Source of the DNA: Eustoma russellianum
Taxonomy: Eukaryota > Streptophyta > Magnoliopsida > Gentianales > Gentianaceae
DNA length: 64,000 nucleotides
Direction of reading: 5' to 3'
NCBI GenBank assembly: GCA_036186865.1
Contig: AP025067.1
Coordinates: forward strand, 21,012,648-21,076,647
The notes below the pieces were generated by a model. The model was not told where the DNA came from and searched no databases. It worked only from the letters and a program-made list of their open reading frames with translations. Below are positions 20,256 to 30,872 of this stretch, in pieces (within the stretch, counting starts at the first letter, position 1; each line of letters starts with the position of its first letter). Made by a program: the position numbers and the translations under genes.

Positions 20256-21872
20256 GGGTTACTCTATTCCACCATCTATCATTTCCTTTTCGTTTGAGTC
20301 TAGTCATTTCAATTTCAGTTGAGTCCTTCTTCTACCCCTCACTCTACACTTCCTTTGAGTCTTTGCAAGTTGCTGCATTTTGCTTTTCATCATTCAAGTG
20401 TCATTTCCTTTATTTCCTCTCATATCACAATCTGATTTCTGAGTCGTTCAAACTTGAACACATTAGGGTTCGTTGCATTTTTAGGTTACATTCAGCCTTC
20501 TTCAAAATATTTCAACCATCATCCTATAAAGCTACCTCGGTTTCAAATCATCTTGTTGCTACCGAAGCTTTTAGTTGGTGATGATTGTATGCATCTTATG
20601 ATTCGCATTGTGATTGATTTCATGCTATAAATCTGGTAGTCCTACGTGTGCTTGTCTTCAAAACACAAACCAAACCCTAAAACCAGCCCCACACCCCACG
20701 GCCCAACCACCCACACCCCAACCCAACCCTAAAACTCACCAACCTGATCCCAAATAACCCTATTTACACCCCAAACAAAAAGCCCCAAAACAATTTACCC
20801 AAAAACAATCAGATTCTAAAGATCCCAATTCATTCAATTAAACCCTAACCCTAGAATTTGAATTTTGCTCAAATTCAGTCCTAGACCAACCAATATCCAA
20901 ATTGGCCACACCAATCATCAATTACCAACCCAAATAGTCAAATTACAACACCCATTCCATTCCTACAACTACATTCCGCAAAACCCCAAAATGTTCAAAA
21001 CCACCCTAAATCAAAAACCCTAACCCTAACCCCTATTCGGCCTTACCCAATTCCCATCACCTTCCAAGGTCAATTTTGTTGCAAGTCCAAGATACAAATT
21101 GCATTTTAAATACATTGCACTATTCTGTCCAAAAACGCAAGTGCTAAGTGCAAAACAAGTGAAATCCCAATTCTGCCCTTAGTCAAAAAAAAAGAGGAGA
21201 ATCTGAACCTTGCTCAATTGAAATAGCAAGGAAGAAAAAGAAAAACAAAAGAACAAGAGCAAAGAAAAAGGGCAAAACGTTTGTGCATTGCGTGGAAAAA
21301 AAATTTTTGGTACGACTTGCAAACCTTGGATACCATATTACCCACATTGTCGTTCCCTATACTCAATTCTCCAACTCTTGATATTCTTGAACCAATCACA
21401 CATTTGGTTGCTCGATTGTTGCATGACTTGAACCATTTTGTGGATAGTAAGTGCATAGAATCAAAATTAACTAAAGATTGCCCACGGCAACCCTTAGTTC
21501 ATCTTTGGTTCAGCCTTATACATCAACTTTGGTTGCTTATTTTCTTTGATTCTTAGTAGAAAGTTCAAGTTTGAGTTCATTTCAATTGATTCTACTTTGA
21601 TACTAATTGGTGCAACTTGAAAGCAAAAAGGAAGAAACAAGCGGAGAACATTGTGGTTTGAAGAAGCCTTGGCAATACACTTCCTTATTGATCACTTTGA
21701 GACTTCTTAACTTCAGATTATCCAAGAACCAAAGTGGTAAGAGAGTGGAAAGAGTCGAAATTGGAGTGTCCATAGCTTATTTTTTTTACTAATCCCTTAA
21801 CATTTGTTTGTCTTTGTGTTAGTTTGCTTCTTTCTCTTTTTTCCTTTGTTTTCGTTCAATTCCTTAGGTACA
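20256..21872 (+). other. Leader of element D with a G-depleted tract
   Basis: About 1.6 kb between PBS and gag ATG, without a convincing gene. From about 20660 to 21060 the plus strand is rich in C and A and nearly free of G, with short ccctaa motifs (20838-20850, 21016-21032). An open frame of 112 codons at 20243-20581 starts inside the PBS region and shows no domain. Confidence 0.6.
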
Positions 21873-23113
21873 ATGGCCAGCAGCAATTCCGCATCTAGCA
21901 AGTCTAAAGGAGCCGAAACTGTTGACAATACTCAACAACAAATGCTGGAAATGCTTAAGAAACTCATGCACGACAATGAGATAATTAAGCATCGCTTGGA
22001 AGACGTGGAGCGAAGCTACAAAACAAGTGATGGCCAAGGAACAAGCAGAGCTGTTCCACCACCACAACCAAGGCGCCATCCTCCGGAAGAAGTTGAGGAC
22101 GATAACATTCGACCCCCACACACCGAAGCGAGACGGTTTGCTCCCCTACACAAGCAAGAAGGTACGCTCCAAGAAGGTACAATGATGATTACATTCCCTT
22201 TGAGCATGATGATTATGACTTTGATGACCACCATCCTCGTGGTTACCAAAGACGCCAAAATCCCCTTTTCCCACAAGATGACGATTTTCTCAAAACCAAA
22301 ATAAGTATTCCCACGTTTTATGGTAAAAGTAATGCGGAGGAATATTTAGAATGGGAAACGAAAGTGGATTTGATCTTTTCTTGTACCAATTATAGTGAAT
22401 TGCAAAAAGTGAGGTATGCTTCCATTGAATTTTCTGGTTATGCACTTAATTGGTGGACGAATTTGTGTCGAAATAGAACTAAGACGAGACAACCCCCAAT
22501 CGCCACTTGGGAAGAAATGAAGTTTGAAATGCGACAACGTTTCATTCCAAACAATTATGAGAGTTCTATTTTCACGAGTTTGCATAATTTGCGACAAGGT
22601 TCCAAAAGTGTAGACGAGTATTATAAAGAGTTAGAAATTTTGTTGGAGAGGTCTAACTTGCAGGAACCTGAAGAAGCCACCAAGGCTCGATTCTTACATG
22701 GTTTAAACAGGGAGATTGCGCAAAGGGTTGACCTTCAACCTTACCTCGACCTCACAACCATGGTCCATATGGCTGAAAAGATTGAAGCACAATTAAAGGT
22801 ACGTAACTCCTCTAATTTCAATTCCAATTATCGTACTAATCAATCTTCGTCAAGATTTCACAGCAAGCCTTCAGGAACAGGAAGTTCACGGCCTACAGGA
22901 GGCCAAACGCGTGACCAAGGATCATCGCAAAGGATGGACAATCGTGTGCAATCCACACAAAGGAGAGATGAACGCACCCAACCAAAGGCTCCTACCGGCA
23001 ATTCTTCGGATCCATCAAACAGGTTTAGAGACATTAAATGTTATAAATGTCAAGGACGTGGTCACATAGGAAAAGAATGTCCTAATGCAAAAAGAATCAT
23101 GTTAATTGAATAG
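21873..23113 (+). pseudogene. Ty3 Gag with CCHC knuckle (element D), one frameshift
   Basis: ATG 21873 (MASSNSASSKSKGAE) is preferred to the longer frame from 21804 because the extra residues are a hydrophobic run absent from the E-family Gag. The N-terminal part has a short coiled coil (MLEMLKKLMHDNEIIKHRLE). The frame breaks between about 22140 and 22180, next to a duplicated 'aagaaggtac'. It then continues from there as the retrotransposon capsid domain (SCTNYSELQKVRYASIEFSG ... EEMKFEMRQRFIP ... LHNLRQGSKSVDEYYKELE), a basic linker and an intact zinc knuckle CYKCQGRGHIGKEC (about 23038-23080). It ends at TAG 23111-23113, in frame with pol. Confidence 0.88.
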
Positions 23114-26100
23114 ACAAACGAATATGTGTCTGAGTCCGAGCATGAAAACGAGTCTGAGCATGATAATGAAATTGAACCCGAAGAGGATCTAGGCACACTA
23201 GATGATTTTGACACTAAGGAGTTTCTTGTTGTGCGTAGAGCTTTAAATGCATATCCGAAATTAGATGATCACGAACAACATAGAGAAAACATTTTCCATA
23301 TTCATTGCATGATAAATGGTAAAGTGTGCACCATGATCATTGATTCCGGTTCTTGTGCGAATGTGGCTAGCATCGAATTAGTAAGAAAACTGAATTTGCC
23401 TATGACTAATCACCCGCATCCTTACAAACTTGCATGGCTAAATGACTGCAGTGAAGTTAGCGTAAGTAAACAAGTTTTGATTTCTCTTAGCATTGGTAGC
23501 TACAAAGATGATGTTTTATGTGATGTCGCACCAATGCATGCTAGTCATATCTTACTTGGTAGGCCATGGCAATTTGATAGACATGTGACATATGATGGTT
23601 ATTTGAATCGTTATTCTTTCAAATTGAATGGCAAATTGTATAAACTGCATGCACTTCCACCACACAAAGTCCACGAGGATCACCAACGCATGTCCAAGTC
23701 TAGAGCTGACCCTAAGGAAAAAGAAGCCGAGAGAAAATTCGTGGAGTGTATGAAAAGTGAGAACAAAAAACAAGAGAGCAAGGGAAAAGAGGTAGTGCCC
23801 CTAAGTGTCAACGAGTCCAAAAAGAAGTGTGGGTATTTCGCAAAGAAAAGAGAGGTTACACGTGCACTTTATAACAACCAAACTGTCTTCATCATCATCC
23901 CAAAGTCGTGTCAACTTGCCCTTGAAGAACTCCCACCAAACTTACCTACCTCAGTTGCGTCCCTTATCCAAGAATATGAAGTTCTATTTCCTTCCGAACC
24001 ACCATCCGGATTACCACCCATTAGAGGGATAGAACACCAAATCGACTTTGTTCCAGGAGCCGTGTTACCCAATCGCCCAGCCTATCGAGCAAACCCCGAA
24101 GAAACCAAAGAAATCCAAAGGCAAGTAGAGGAGCTCCTAGCTAGTGGACAAATCCGAGAGAGTCTGAGTCCATCTGCCGTCCCCGTCATTTTAGTACCCA
24201 AAAAGGATGGAACGTGGAGAATGTGTACCGATTGCCGAGCCATAAACAAGATTACCGTCAAGTATAGGTACCCCATACCTAGGCTAGACGATATGTTAGA
24301 CATGTTGCACGGATCCAAATTCTTCACCAAAATTGATCTTAAGCAAGGGTACTTCCAGGTACGCATTAGAGAAGGGGACGAATGGAAGACTGCATTCAAA
24401 ACCAAGTTTGGGCTCTATGAGTGGTTAGTGATGCCCTTCGGGCTCACCAACGCCCCTAGTACCTTTATGAGGCTAATGAATGAAGTCTTGCGTGCGTTCA
24501 TAGGACGCTTTGTCGTTGTCTATTTCGATGATATCCTAATCTATTCCCACACCATAGAAGATCATCTTGACCACATTAGAGCCGTTTTTGAAAAGCTTAA
24601 GCAAGAACAACTTTACGCCAACTTTAAGAAGTGCTCTTTCTGTTTAGAACGCGTAGTTTTTCTAGGCTTTGTCATTTCAGCTGAGGGAGTAGAGATGGAT
24701 GAAGAAAAGGTTAGGTCAATTGTGGAGTGGCCTATACCTAAGAATGTAGGGGAAGTTCGCAGTTTTCATGGATTAGCAAGCTTTTATAGACGTTTTGTCA
24801 AAGATTTTTCTTCCATAGCTGCACCCCTAAACGAAATTGTGAAAAAAGATGTGCCTTTTAGGTGGGAAGAGCCACAACAACAGGCATTTGATGAACTCAA
24901 ACGTAGGCTGACCACTGCACCCATACTTAGACTACCAAATTTTGACGAGACCTTTGAGATCGAGTGTGATGCAAGTGGAGTGGGTATAGGCGCAGTTTTG
25001 ACCCAAAGTAAGAAACCCATAGCCTACTTTAGTGAAAAGTTGAAAGGAGCAGCATTGAATTACTCTACCTACGATAAGGAACTTTATGCCCTTGTGAAAT
25101 CCCTACAAACTTGGCAACACTACCTTCAACCTAAAGAGTTTGTGATCCACACTGACCACGAAAGCCTTAAGTATCTTAAAGGGCAGGGAAAGTTGAACAA
25201 AAGACATGCCAAATGGGTAGAGTTCATAGAACAATTCCCTTACGTGATTAAGTACAAACAAGGAAAGGATAATATAGTTGCCGATGCCCTCTCTAGGAGA
25301 TACACGTTAGTGACTACATTATCTTCACGCTTCTTAGGATTCGAATCACTTAAGGACTTGTACCCCAATGACCATGACTTTGGCACCATTTTCGAGGCAT
25401 GTAAAGAAGCACCATTTGGGAAATTTTACATACATGAGGGATATCTTTTCAAAGAACAAAAGCTGTGCGTTCCCCAATCATCCCTACGCGAAGCATTGAC
25501 CAGAGAAGCCCATGGGGGAGGTTTAATGGGTCATTTCGGAGTGTTCAAAACCCTTGAGACTCTTAAAGAACATTTCTATTGGCCCCACATGAGAGTAGAT
25601 GTCGAGAGGTTGTGTGGTCATTGCATCACTTGCAAACAAGCCAAATCCAAGTCCCAACCACATGGCCTTTACACGCCTTTACCCGTCCCTGATTCCCCTT
25701 GGATTGACATTTCTATGGACTTTGTTTTAGGACTTCCTAGGTCTCGAGGAGGACGCGATAGCATTTATGTTGTGGTTGATCGATTTTCAAAAATGGCACA
25801 TTTCATTGCATGTAGGAAAGTTGATGATGCCACACATGTTGCTGATTTGTTCTTCAAAGAAATTGTTAGATTGCATGGCATGCCACGTACAATTGTAAGT
25901 GATAGAGATACGAAATTTTTGAGTCATTTTTGGCGTGTTTTGTGGGCTAAACTTGGTACACAACTGTTGTTTTCCACCACCGCACACCCACAAACTGATG
26001 GACAAACTGAAGTCGTTAATCGTACTCTTTCTCAACTTTTGCGTGCCATTTTGCAAAAACACATTAAACATTGGGAAGATTGTTTACCATATATCGAATT

Positions 26101-26758
26101 TGCATATAATAGGAGTGTCCATCACGGTACTTTGCATAGTCCATTTGAAATCGTGTATGGCTTTAATCCCTTGTCTCCCATTGACTTGATTCCTATTCCC
26201 GTGCATGAACGTTCTAGTATTGATGGTAAACAAAAAGCGGACAACATAAAGAAACTGCATGAACAAGTTAAAACACAACTAGAAAAGAAAAACAAAGCTT
26301 ATGAAAGACGAGCTAACAAACATCGGAAAAGAGTTGTGTTCAAACCTGGAGATTTAGTGTGGTTACATTTGCGTAAAGAAAGATTTCCCAATGAAAGAAA
26401 GTCAAAATTGATGCCTCGAGGAGATGGACCCTTTAAAGTCTTGAAACGCATAGGTGACAATGCATACATTCTCGATCTTCCCGACAGGTATGGTTCAGTT
26501 TCACCTACTTTTAATGTTGCTGATCTCACCCCTTTCACCGATGACCTTTTTGATTCGAGGACGAATCCTTTTGAGGAGGGGGGGATTGATGAGGATCAAG
26601 GGTCCGATGAGGATCAAGGGCCCCATCAAGAGGTCAAAGGTCCTATAACAAGAAGGAGGGCAAGGGAACTTTGTCATCAAGTTGCCACCTTCTTGTACAA
26701 ACATGTTCAAGATGAACCTAAAACTCCTTGGGTTCATTTCATTGAACCTTCAACTTGA
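23114..26758 (+). CDS. Ty3 Pol: protease, RT, RNase H, integrase (element D)
   Basis: Open for about 1214 codons, in the same frame as gag after the TAG at 23111. There is no nearby ATG start, as expected for a Gag-Pol fusion. Protease IIDSGSCANVAS (DSG about 23342); RT with YPIPRLDD, the MPFGLTNAPSTF block and VYFDDILIYS (about 24515-24545); RNase H with ECDASGVGIGAVL and HTDHESLKYL; integrase HHCC (EAHGGGLMGHF ... CGHCITCKQ), then the catalytic Asp-Asp-Glu core in SMDFVLGLPRS, IVSDRDTKF and TDGQTEVVNRTL (about 25710-26030); GPFKVLKRIGDNAY and FNVADLTPF near the end. The last 57 codons (GPITRRRAREL ... FIEPST) are encoded inside the 3' LTR. All catalytic motifs appear intact. Confidence 0.95.
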   Translation, partial: TNEYVSESEHENESEHDNEIEPEEDLGTLDDFDTKEFLVVRRALNAYPKLDDHEQHRENIFHIHCMINGKVCTMIIDSGSCANVASIELVRKLNLPMTNHPHPYKLAWLNDCSEVSVSKQVLISLSIGSYKDDVLCDVAPMHASHILLGRPWQFDRHVTYDGYLNRYSFKLNGKLYKLHALPPHKVHEDHQRMSKSRADPKEKEAERKFVECMKSENKKQESKGKEVVPLSVNESKKKCGYFAKKREVTRALYNNQTVFIIIPKSCQLALEELPPNLPTSVASLIQEYEVLFPSEPPSGLPPIRGIEHQIDFVPGAVLPNRPAYRANPEETKEIQRQVEELLASGQIRESLSPSAVPVILVPKKDGTWRMCTDCRAINKITVKYRYPIPRLDDMLDMLHGSKFFTKIDLKQGYFQVRIREGDEWKTAFKTKFGLYEWLVMPFGLTNAPSTFMRLMNEVLRAFIGRFVVVYFDDILIYSHTIEDHLDHIRAVFEKLKQEQLYANFKKCSFCLERVVFLGFVISAEGVEMDEEKVRSIVEWPIPKNVGEVRSFHGLASFYRRFVKDFSSIAAPLNEIVKKDVPFRWEEPQQQAFDELKRRLTTAPILRLPNFDETFEIECDASGVGIGAVLTQSKKPIAYFSEKLKGAALNYSTYDKELYALVKSLQTWQHYLQPKEFVIHTDHESLKYLKGQGKLNKRHAKWVEFIEQFPYVIKYKQGKDNIVADALSRRYTLVTTLSSRFLGFESLKDLYPNDHDFGTIFEACKEAPFGKFYIHEGYLFKEQKLCVPQSSLREALTREAHGGGLMGHFGVFKTLETLKEHFYWPHMRVDVERLCGHCITCKQAKSKSQPHGLYTPLPVPDSPWIDISMDFVLGLPRSRGGRDSIYVVVDRFSKMAHFIACRKVDDATHVADLFFKEIVRLHGMPRTIVSDRDTKFLSHFWRVLWAKLGTQLLFSTTAHPQTDGQTEVVNRTLSQLLRAILQKHIKHWEDCLPYIEFAYNRSVHHGTLHSPFEIVYGFNPLSPIDLIPIPVHERSSIDGKQKADNIKKLHEQVKTQLEKKNKAYERRANKHRKRVVFKPGDLVWLHLRKERFPNERKSKLMPRGDGPFKVLKRIGDNAYILDLPDRYGSVSPTFNVADLTPFTDDLFDSRTNPFEEGGIDEDQGSDEDQGPHQEVKGPITRRRARELCHQVATFLYKHVQDEPKTPWVHFIEPST

Positions 26759-28080
26759 GCTTGTCTCAGCATGCACGCCTACATTCTTGTTTTTAGATTT
26801 TATTTTGTGTCGTGTGATCTTAGTTTTATGTATTTGCTTTGTAGGTAAATTAGGTACAAGAGAATGTTTGAAGAGAATGTTCAAGAGAATGTTTCAAGAG
26901 AATGTTTGAAGAGAATGTTTCAAAAGAATGTTTGAAGAGAATGTTGAAGAGAATGTTTGAAGAGAATGTTTCAAGAGAATGTTTGTCTATGCTAAGACAA
27001 ATTCAAAAGTGTCCAAGATAGAGTTTCTTGATCAAGTTGAAATCAAAATCATCTCCATTATCCACAAGAAGGGGGCGGCCATATCTAAAGCAAATGGATA
27101 ATGATCAATTGAGTTTAAATTCAAAGCTAGGATTGAATTTAAAATTCAATCTTAATTTGAATTCAATCTCAATCAATTGGAGACTTAAAGTTCAAAAGGA
27201 TTTCAGCCTAATCTACATCCACTCCAAAGAAGTCACACGCCAACATGAAGTCATCACACGCCAATGTTTGAAGCAAAGATGAGATGGCAATTCAAATTTG
27301 AATCCAAGTTTAAAATTCAAGTTCAAGTTAAACTCAATCTCCAACCAGCATTTGAATTCAACATCTCAACCAATCGAAGACATCTCACACGCCTAGATAA
27401 GCATCCACACGCCACTTGAAGATCAAAAAGGATGGGATTATGATTCAAAGATTGAATTCAAGTTTGAAGTCAAATTGAATCCAATCTTCAACTAGCCTTT
27501 GAATGCAAAGTCAACCACATCTCCAACGCCAATTTCAGCATCTCCAACGCCAATTTCATCACCAAACATGACTAGATTCATTGAAGATAACATCTTTCAA
27601 GCATTTCAAGTTTTAGCTAGAATTATCTTAGTTTAAATTTTCAAGCAAAGTTCAAATTTAAACATTTGTTAGATAGCTTTATTTGAATTATCTCTAGCCA
27701 TTTTCAAGCTAAAGGGGGCGTCTACTAGGCCTATAAATAGACCCCTTTGGCTGGTTGCAAACTCACCTTTCGATGAATAACAATTCTTGATATTTTCTTC
27801 ACTTTGAGTGATACTTTGTTTTCTTGGTTTTGCATTAAAAACCTAAGTTAAGATCCTTGAAAGTTGAGCGATTTAAAGGTATTGCCATTGCTAAAAGGTG
27901 CCGTCCAGGAGGGCCATCTTGGTTTGCCTGATCAACGACCATCTTATAGTGTTGGTCTTGCTCGTTGTCCACACGTTTGATCACTAAGGAAGCAAGGGGA
28001 AGTTTACTTCTTTGTGCCTAACCCTTTGTGAAGGACGTTTGGAAGGTGGAATTGTTGGAGCCCACGAGTTACACGCATCA
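26587..28080 (+). repeat. 3' LTR of element D
   Basis: Preceded by the purine tract gaggaggggggat and followed by the duplication ccttc. Differences from the 5' LTR seen at about 26868, 27759, 27858 and 27875. Confidence 0.95.
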
Positions 28081-28097
28081 CCTTCCCTCTAATATAC

Positions 28098-28778
28098 TGT
28101 AATAGACGCTCTACTGTATGCGTCTATTTTGATTTTATGATCTGAGGAGGTGAAGCCTCCTCCTTTTTATAGAGGGGAAATAGGAAAATCCTAATTGGCA
28201 TATTCCTTTATGGATAGAGATTCCTTTATCCCGAATGCCTGGAATATACTTAATGCCATATTCAAGTTATCTTTATCCATTATCCAATAGGAATCCTGGT
28301 GGCATATTCCTTTATGGATAGAGATTCCTTTATCCCAGATGCCTGGAATATACTTGATGCTATATTCAAGTTATCTCTATCCATTATCAAATATTATCTA
28401 ATATTTAATAATAAATATTATTAAATATTATTTAATATTTAATTACTGTGCCAACAATTATCTACTAGCCACACGTGGGTTGTCGCCCCTCGGGGACCAG
28501 ATGTCGTAACTTTATGGTCATTGCACTTTGAGTTCATCCATCGCGGTCTCTGACCATATGACTGTCTACATATTCGGGGTTTTCATTTAGACCACACTAT
28601 ACATCCACAAGCATACCCGATGATCACTTAACGTGTGGATGTTTTACGAAACAATTAATATTATTACGTGACATATGTGACATATAATATTATCATACAT
28701 AACGTCCACCTTATGATTAATTCGTATAAACTTTATCAACATGCTGCGCATCACACGTATCTCGAATTAATCACAACA
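28098..28778 (-). repeat. 3' LTR of element G
   Basis: About 680 bp. Minus-strand start TGTTGTGATTAATTCGAG. Contains a tandem duplication of about 105 bp (from about 28195 and about 28300, 'ggcatattcctttatggata' units), an AT-only palindromic patch (28395-28440) and a TATA-like 'ctataaaaagg' on the minus strand near 28165. Confidence 0.75.
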
Positions 28779-29207
28779 ATCTCCCACTTGGACTATGTAT
28801 GTATCTTAAAGATTATATGTCACCTTTTTGAGCTCATATACCTTATGTCCCTTAGTGTGTCTTTCCTTTTCCGGTCCATCAGTAAACGTTAGCAAAAGAC
28901 TTAAGCCGCACGTCGCCACATTGAATTAGTGACTAGTCCCTCTTAAATCATGATACTAACATTCTACTGAATGACATGGATACTGAAATGGATATGTAGT
29001 GTGGAATTAATATGCTAGGTGATCATACATATCTAATTCCAACTTGGCCCTCTTTAGCGAGATCAATAGAATTCAGAATGTATGCCGTAACTGCTTAATG
29101 TACATTACTTCTGCAGAAAAAACTTTAATAAAACTGAAATGTACATTATACTGTTTGTCTGAAATAACCAACTTTATTGAACACAAGAAAAACCTCACAG
29201 ACTCCCA

Positions 29208-30154
29208 CTAGGATAAAACATCCTCAACTGGACTAAGACCCATACGACTAACATGCTTGTGAAACACACCCGGTTCCACGGCCTTAGTCAAAGGGTTGGC
29301 CACCATGGAGTCTGTACTGATATGCTCAATACTGATCAGACTACTCAGAATTCTTTCTTTAACAGCCAGATACTTCATCTCTATGTATTTCGCTTTAGAT
29401 GAACTCCGGTTGTTATTTGAATATAGCACCGCAGCTTTACTGTCACAGTTTATCCTCATTGGAGATGAGATAGTCTCTAATACCCGCAACCCTGTGACAA
29501 AATTGCGAAGCCATATCGCCTGATTGGATGCGTGGAATGATGCAACGAATTCCGCCTCCATAGTGGAAGACGCCAATAAGGTCTGTTTTGCGCTTTTCCA
29601 TGAGATCGCACCTCCGGCTAAAGTAAACACATAGCTCGAGGTCGATTTCATGCTGTCCTGGCATCCAGCAAAATCGAAATCTGTATATTCAGTGATCTCT
29701 AACTCATCAGATCTCCGATACATCAGTACGTGTTGCTTCGTTCCTTGTAAATATCTTAGCACCCTCTTTGCCGCGGTCCAGTGATCCTTGCCCGGATCAG
29801 AAAGGTATCTGCCTAACATTCCCGTAATGAATGCTAAGTCTGGTCGTGTACATACTTGGGCATACATTATACTCCCTACTACCGAAGCATAGGGAGTATT
29901 CCTCATTTTCGAACGTTCAAACTCTGTTTGGGGACATTGCTTCAGACTGAATTTGTCTCCTCTTGCCACAGGGTTATTAAGTGTTTTACACTTATCCATG
30001 CTATACCGCTTCAACACCTTTTCGATGTATGCATGTTGTGAGAGACCTAAGATACCTTGGGTACGATTCCTCCGTATCTCAAGTCCCAACACATATGAGG
30101 CTTCACCAAGGTCTTTCATCTCGAAATGCTTTCTCAGAAAGGCTTTGGTGTCTT
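29208..30154 (-). pseudogene. Copia RT C-terminus and RNase H (element G)
   Basis: Open frame from the LTR junction; first ATG at 30119. It reads FLRKHFEMKDLGEASYVLGL, then LSQHAYIEKVLKRY, YASVVGSIMYAQVCTRPDLA, DFAGCQDSMKSTSSYVF and STMEAEFVA, ending NPLTKAVEPGVFHKHVSRMG. This is the thumb/connection of a Copia RT and its RNase H. The YVDD catalytic site is upstream of the break and absent, so no RT activity is possible. One long frame without stops suggests that the deletion is not very old. Confidence 0.9.
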
Positions 30155-30688
30155 TATACTTGATGCCATATTCAAGTTATCTTTATCCATTATCAAATAG
30201 GAATCCTGGTGGCATATTCCTTTATGGATAGAGATTCCTTTATCCCAGATGCCTGGAATATACTTGATGCTATATTCAAGTTATCTCTATCCATTATCTA
30301 ATATTATCTAATATTTAATAATAAATATTATTAAATATTATTTAATATTTAATTACTGTGCCAACAATTATCTACTAGACACACGTGGGTTGTCGCCCCT
30401 CGGGGACCAGATGTCGTAACTTTATGATCATTGCACTTTGAGCTCATCCATCGCGGTCTCTGACCATATGACTGTCTACATATTCGGGGTTTCCATTTAG
30501 ACCACACTATACATCCACGAGCATACCCGATGATCACTTAACGTATGGATGTTTTACGTAACAATTAATATTATTACGTGAAATATGTGACATATAATAT
30601 TATCATACATAACGTCCACCTTATGATTAATTCGTATAAACCTTATCAACGTGCTGCGCATCACACGTATCTCGAATTAATCCCAACA
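30155..30688 (-). repeat. Partial 5' LTR of element G
   Basis: Matches 28243-28778 closely (for example 'gtgggttgtcgcccctcggg' in both) but lacks the part equivalent to 28098-28242, including the region next to a PBS. Confidence 0.8.
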
Positions 30689-30872
30689 ATATATACTGCA
30701 ATAGTTATCTCGGACGGCAATTTTGTTTGTTTTCTCAACGTCTCCATCATGTTGACCAATAAAAAAACTACGACAAACTATTCCATTAAATATCAAAGTG
30801 GTCTTTCTGTTTGACAATGAAAGCTGCAACTCAACTAATGATTTTATAACTTTGGTGTGTGAATGCCATTAA

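Larger units (their letters stand above)
18747..28080 (+). mobile_element. Full-length Ty3-type retrotransposon (element D)
   Basis: 5' LTR 18747-20240, PBS 20244-20255, G-poor leader, gag (one frameshift), one amber codon, open pol to 26758, polypurine tract about 26576-26586, 3' LTR 26587-28080. RT before integrase defines Ty3. The perfect target duplication ccttc lies at 18742-18746 and 28081-28085. LTRs are both 1494 bp with about four differences by eye, the youngest insertion in the window. Pol continues 172 nt into the 3' LTR. The 'FNVADLTPF' integrase tail followed by GPITRRRA and no visible chromodomain resembles CRM-like chromoviruses; the lineage is an inference. Confidence 0.95.
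28098..30688 (-). mobile_element. Internally deleted Copia (element G)
   Basis: Minus-strand element. The 3' LTR (28098-28778; TGTTGTGATT on the minus strand) is preceded by a polypurine tract (minus-strand ccaagtgggagat). Next comes the C-terminal half of RT plus RNase H (29208-30154), then directly an incomplete 5' LTR (about 30155-30688). PBS, gag, protease, integrase and the front of RT are missing. The fusion point lies in a short shared 'tatactt'. The left LTR end is inferred from a TG at 28098; no clean target duplication was found. Confidence 0.8.

Noticed and set aside
20838..21032. Interstitial telomere repeat (ccctaa).
   Set aside because: Only two or three scattered units inside a generally C/A-rich leader.
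28091..30696. Target duplication of element G from the similar 'aatatactg.aatag' flanks.
   Set aside because: The similarity extends 13-14 bp with mismatches and does not sit at the LTR ends in matching register.
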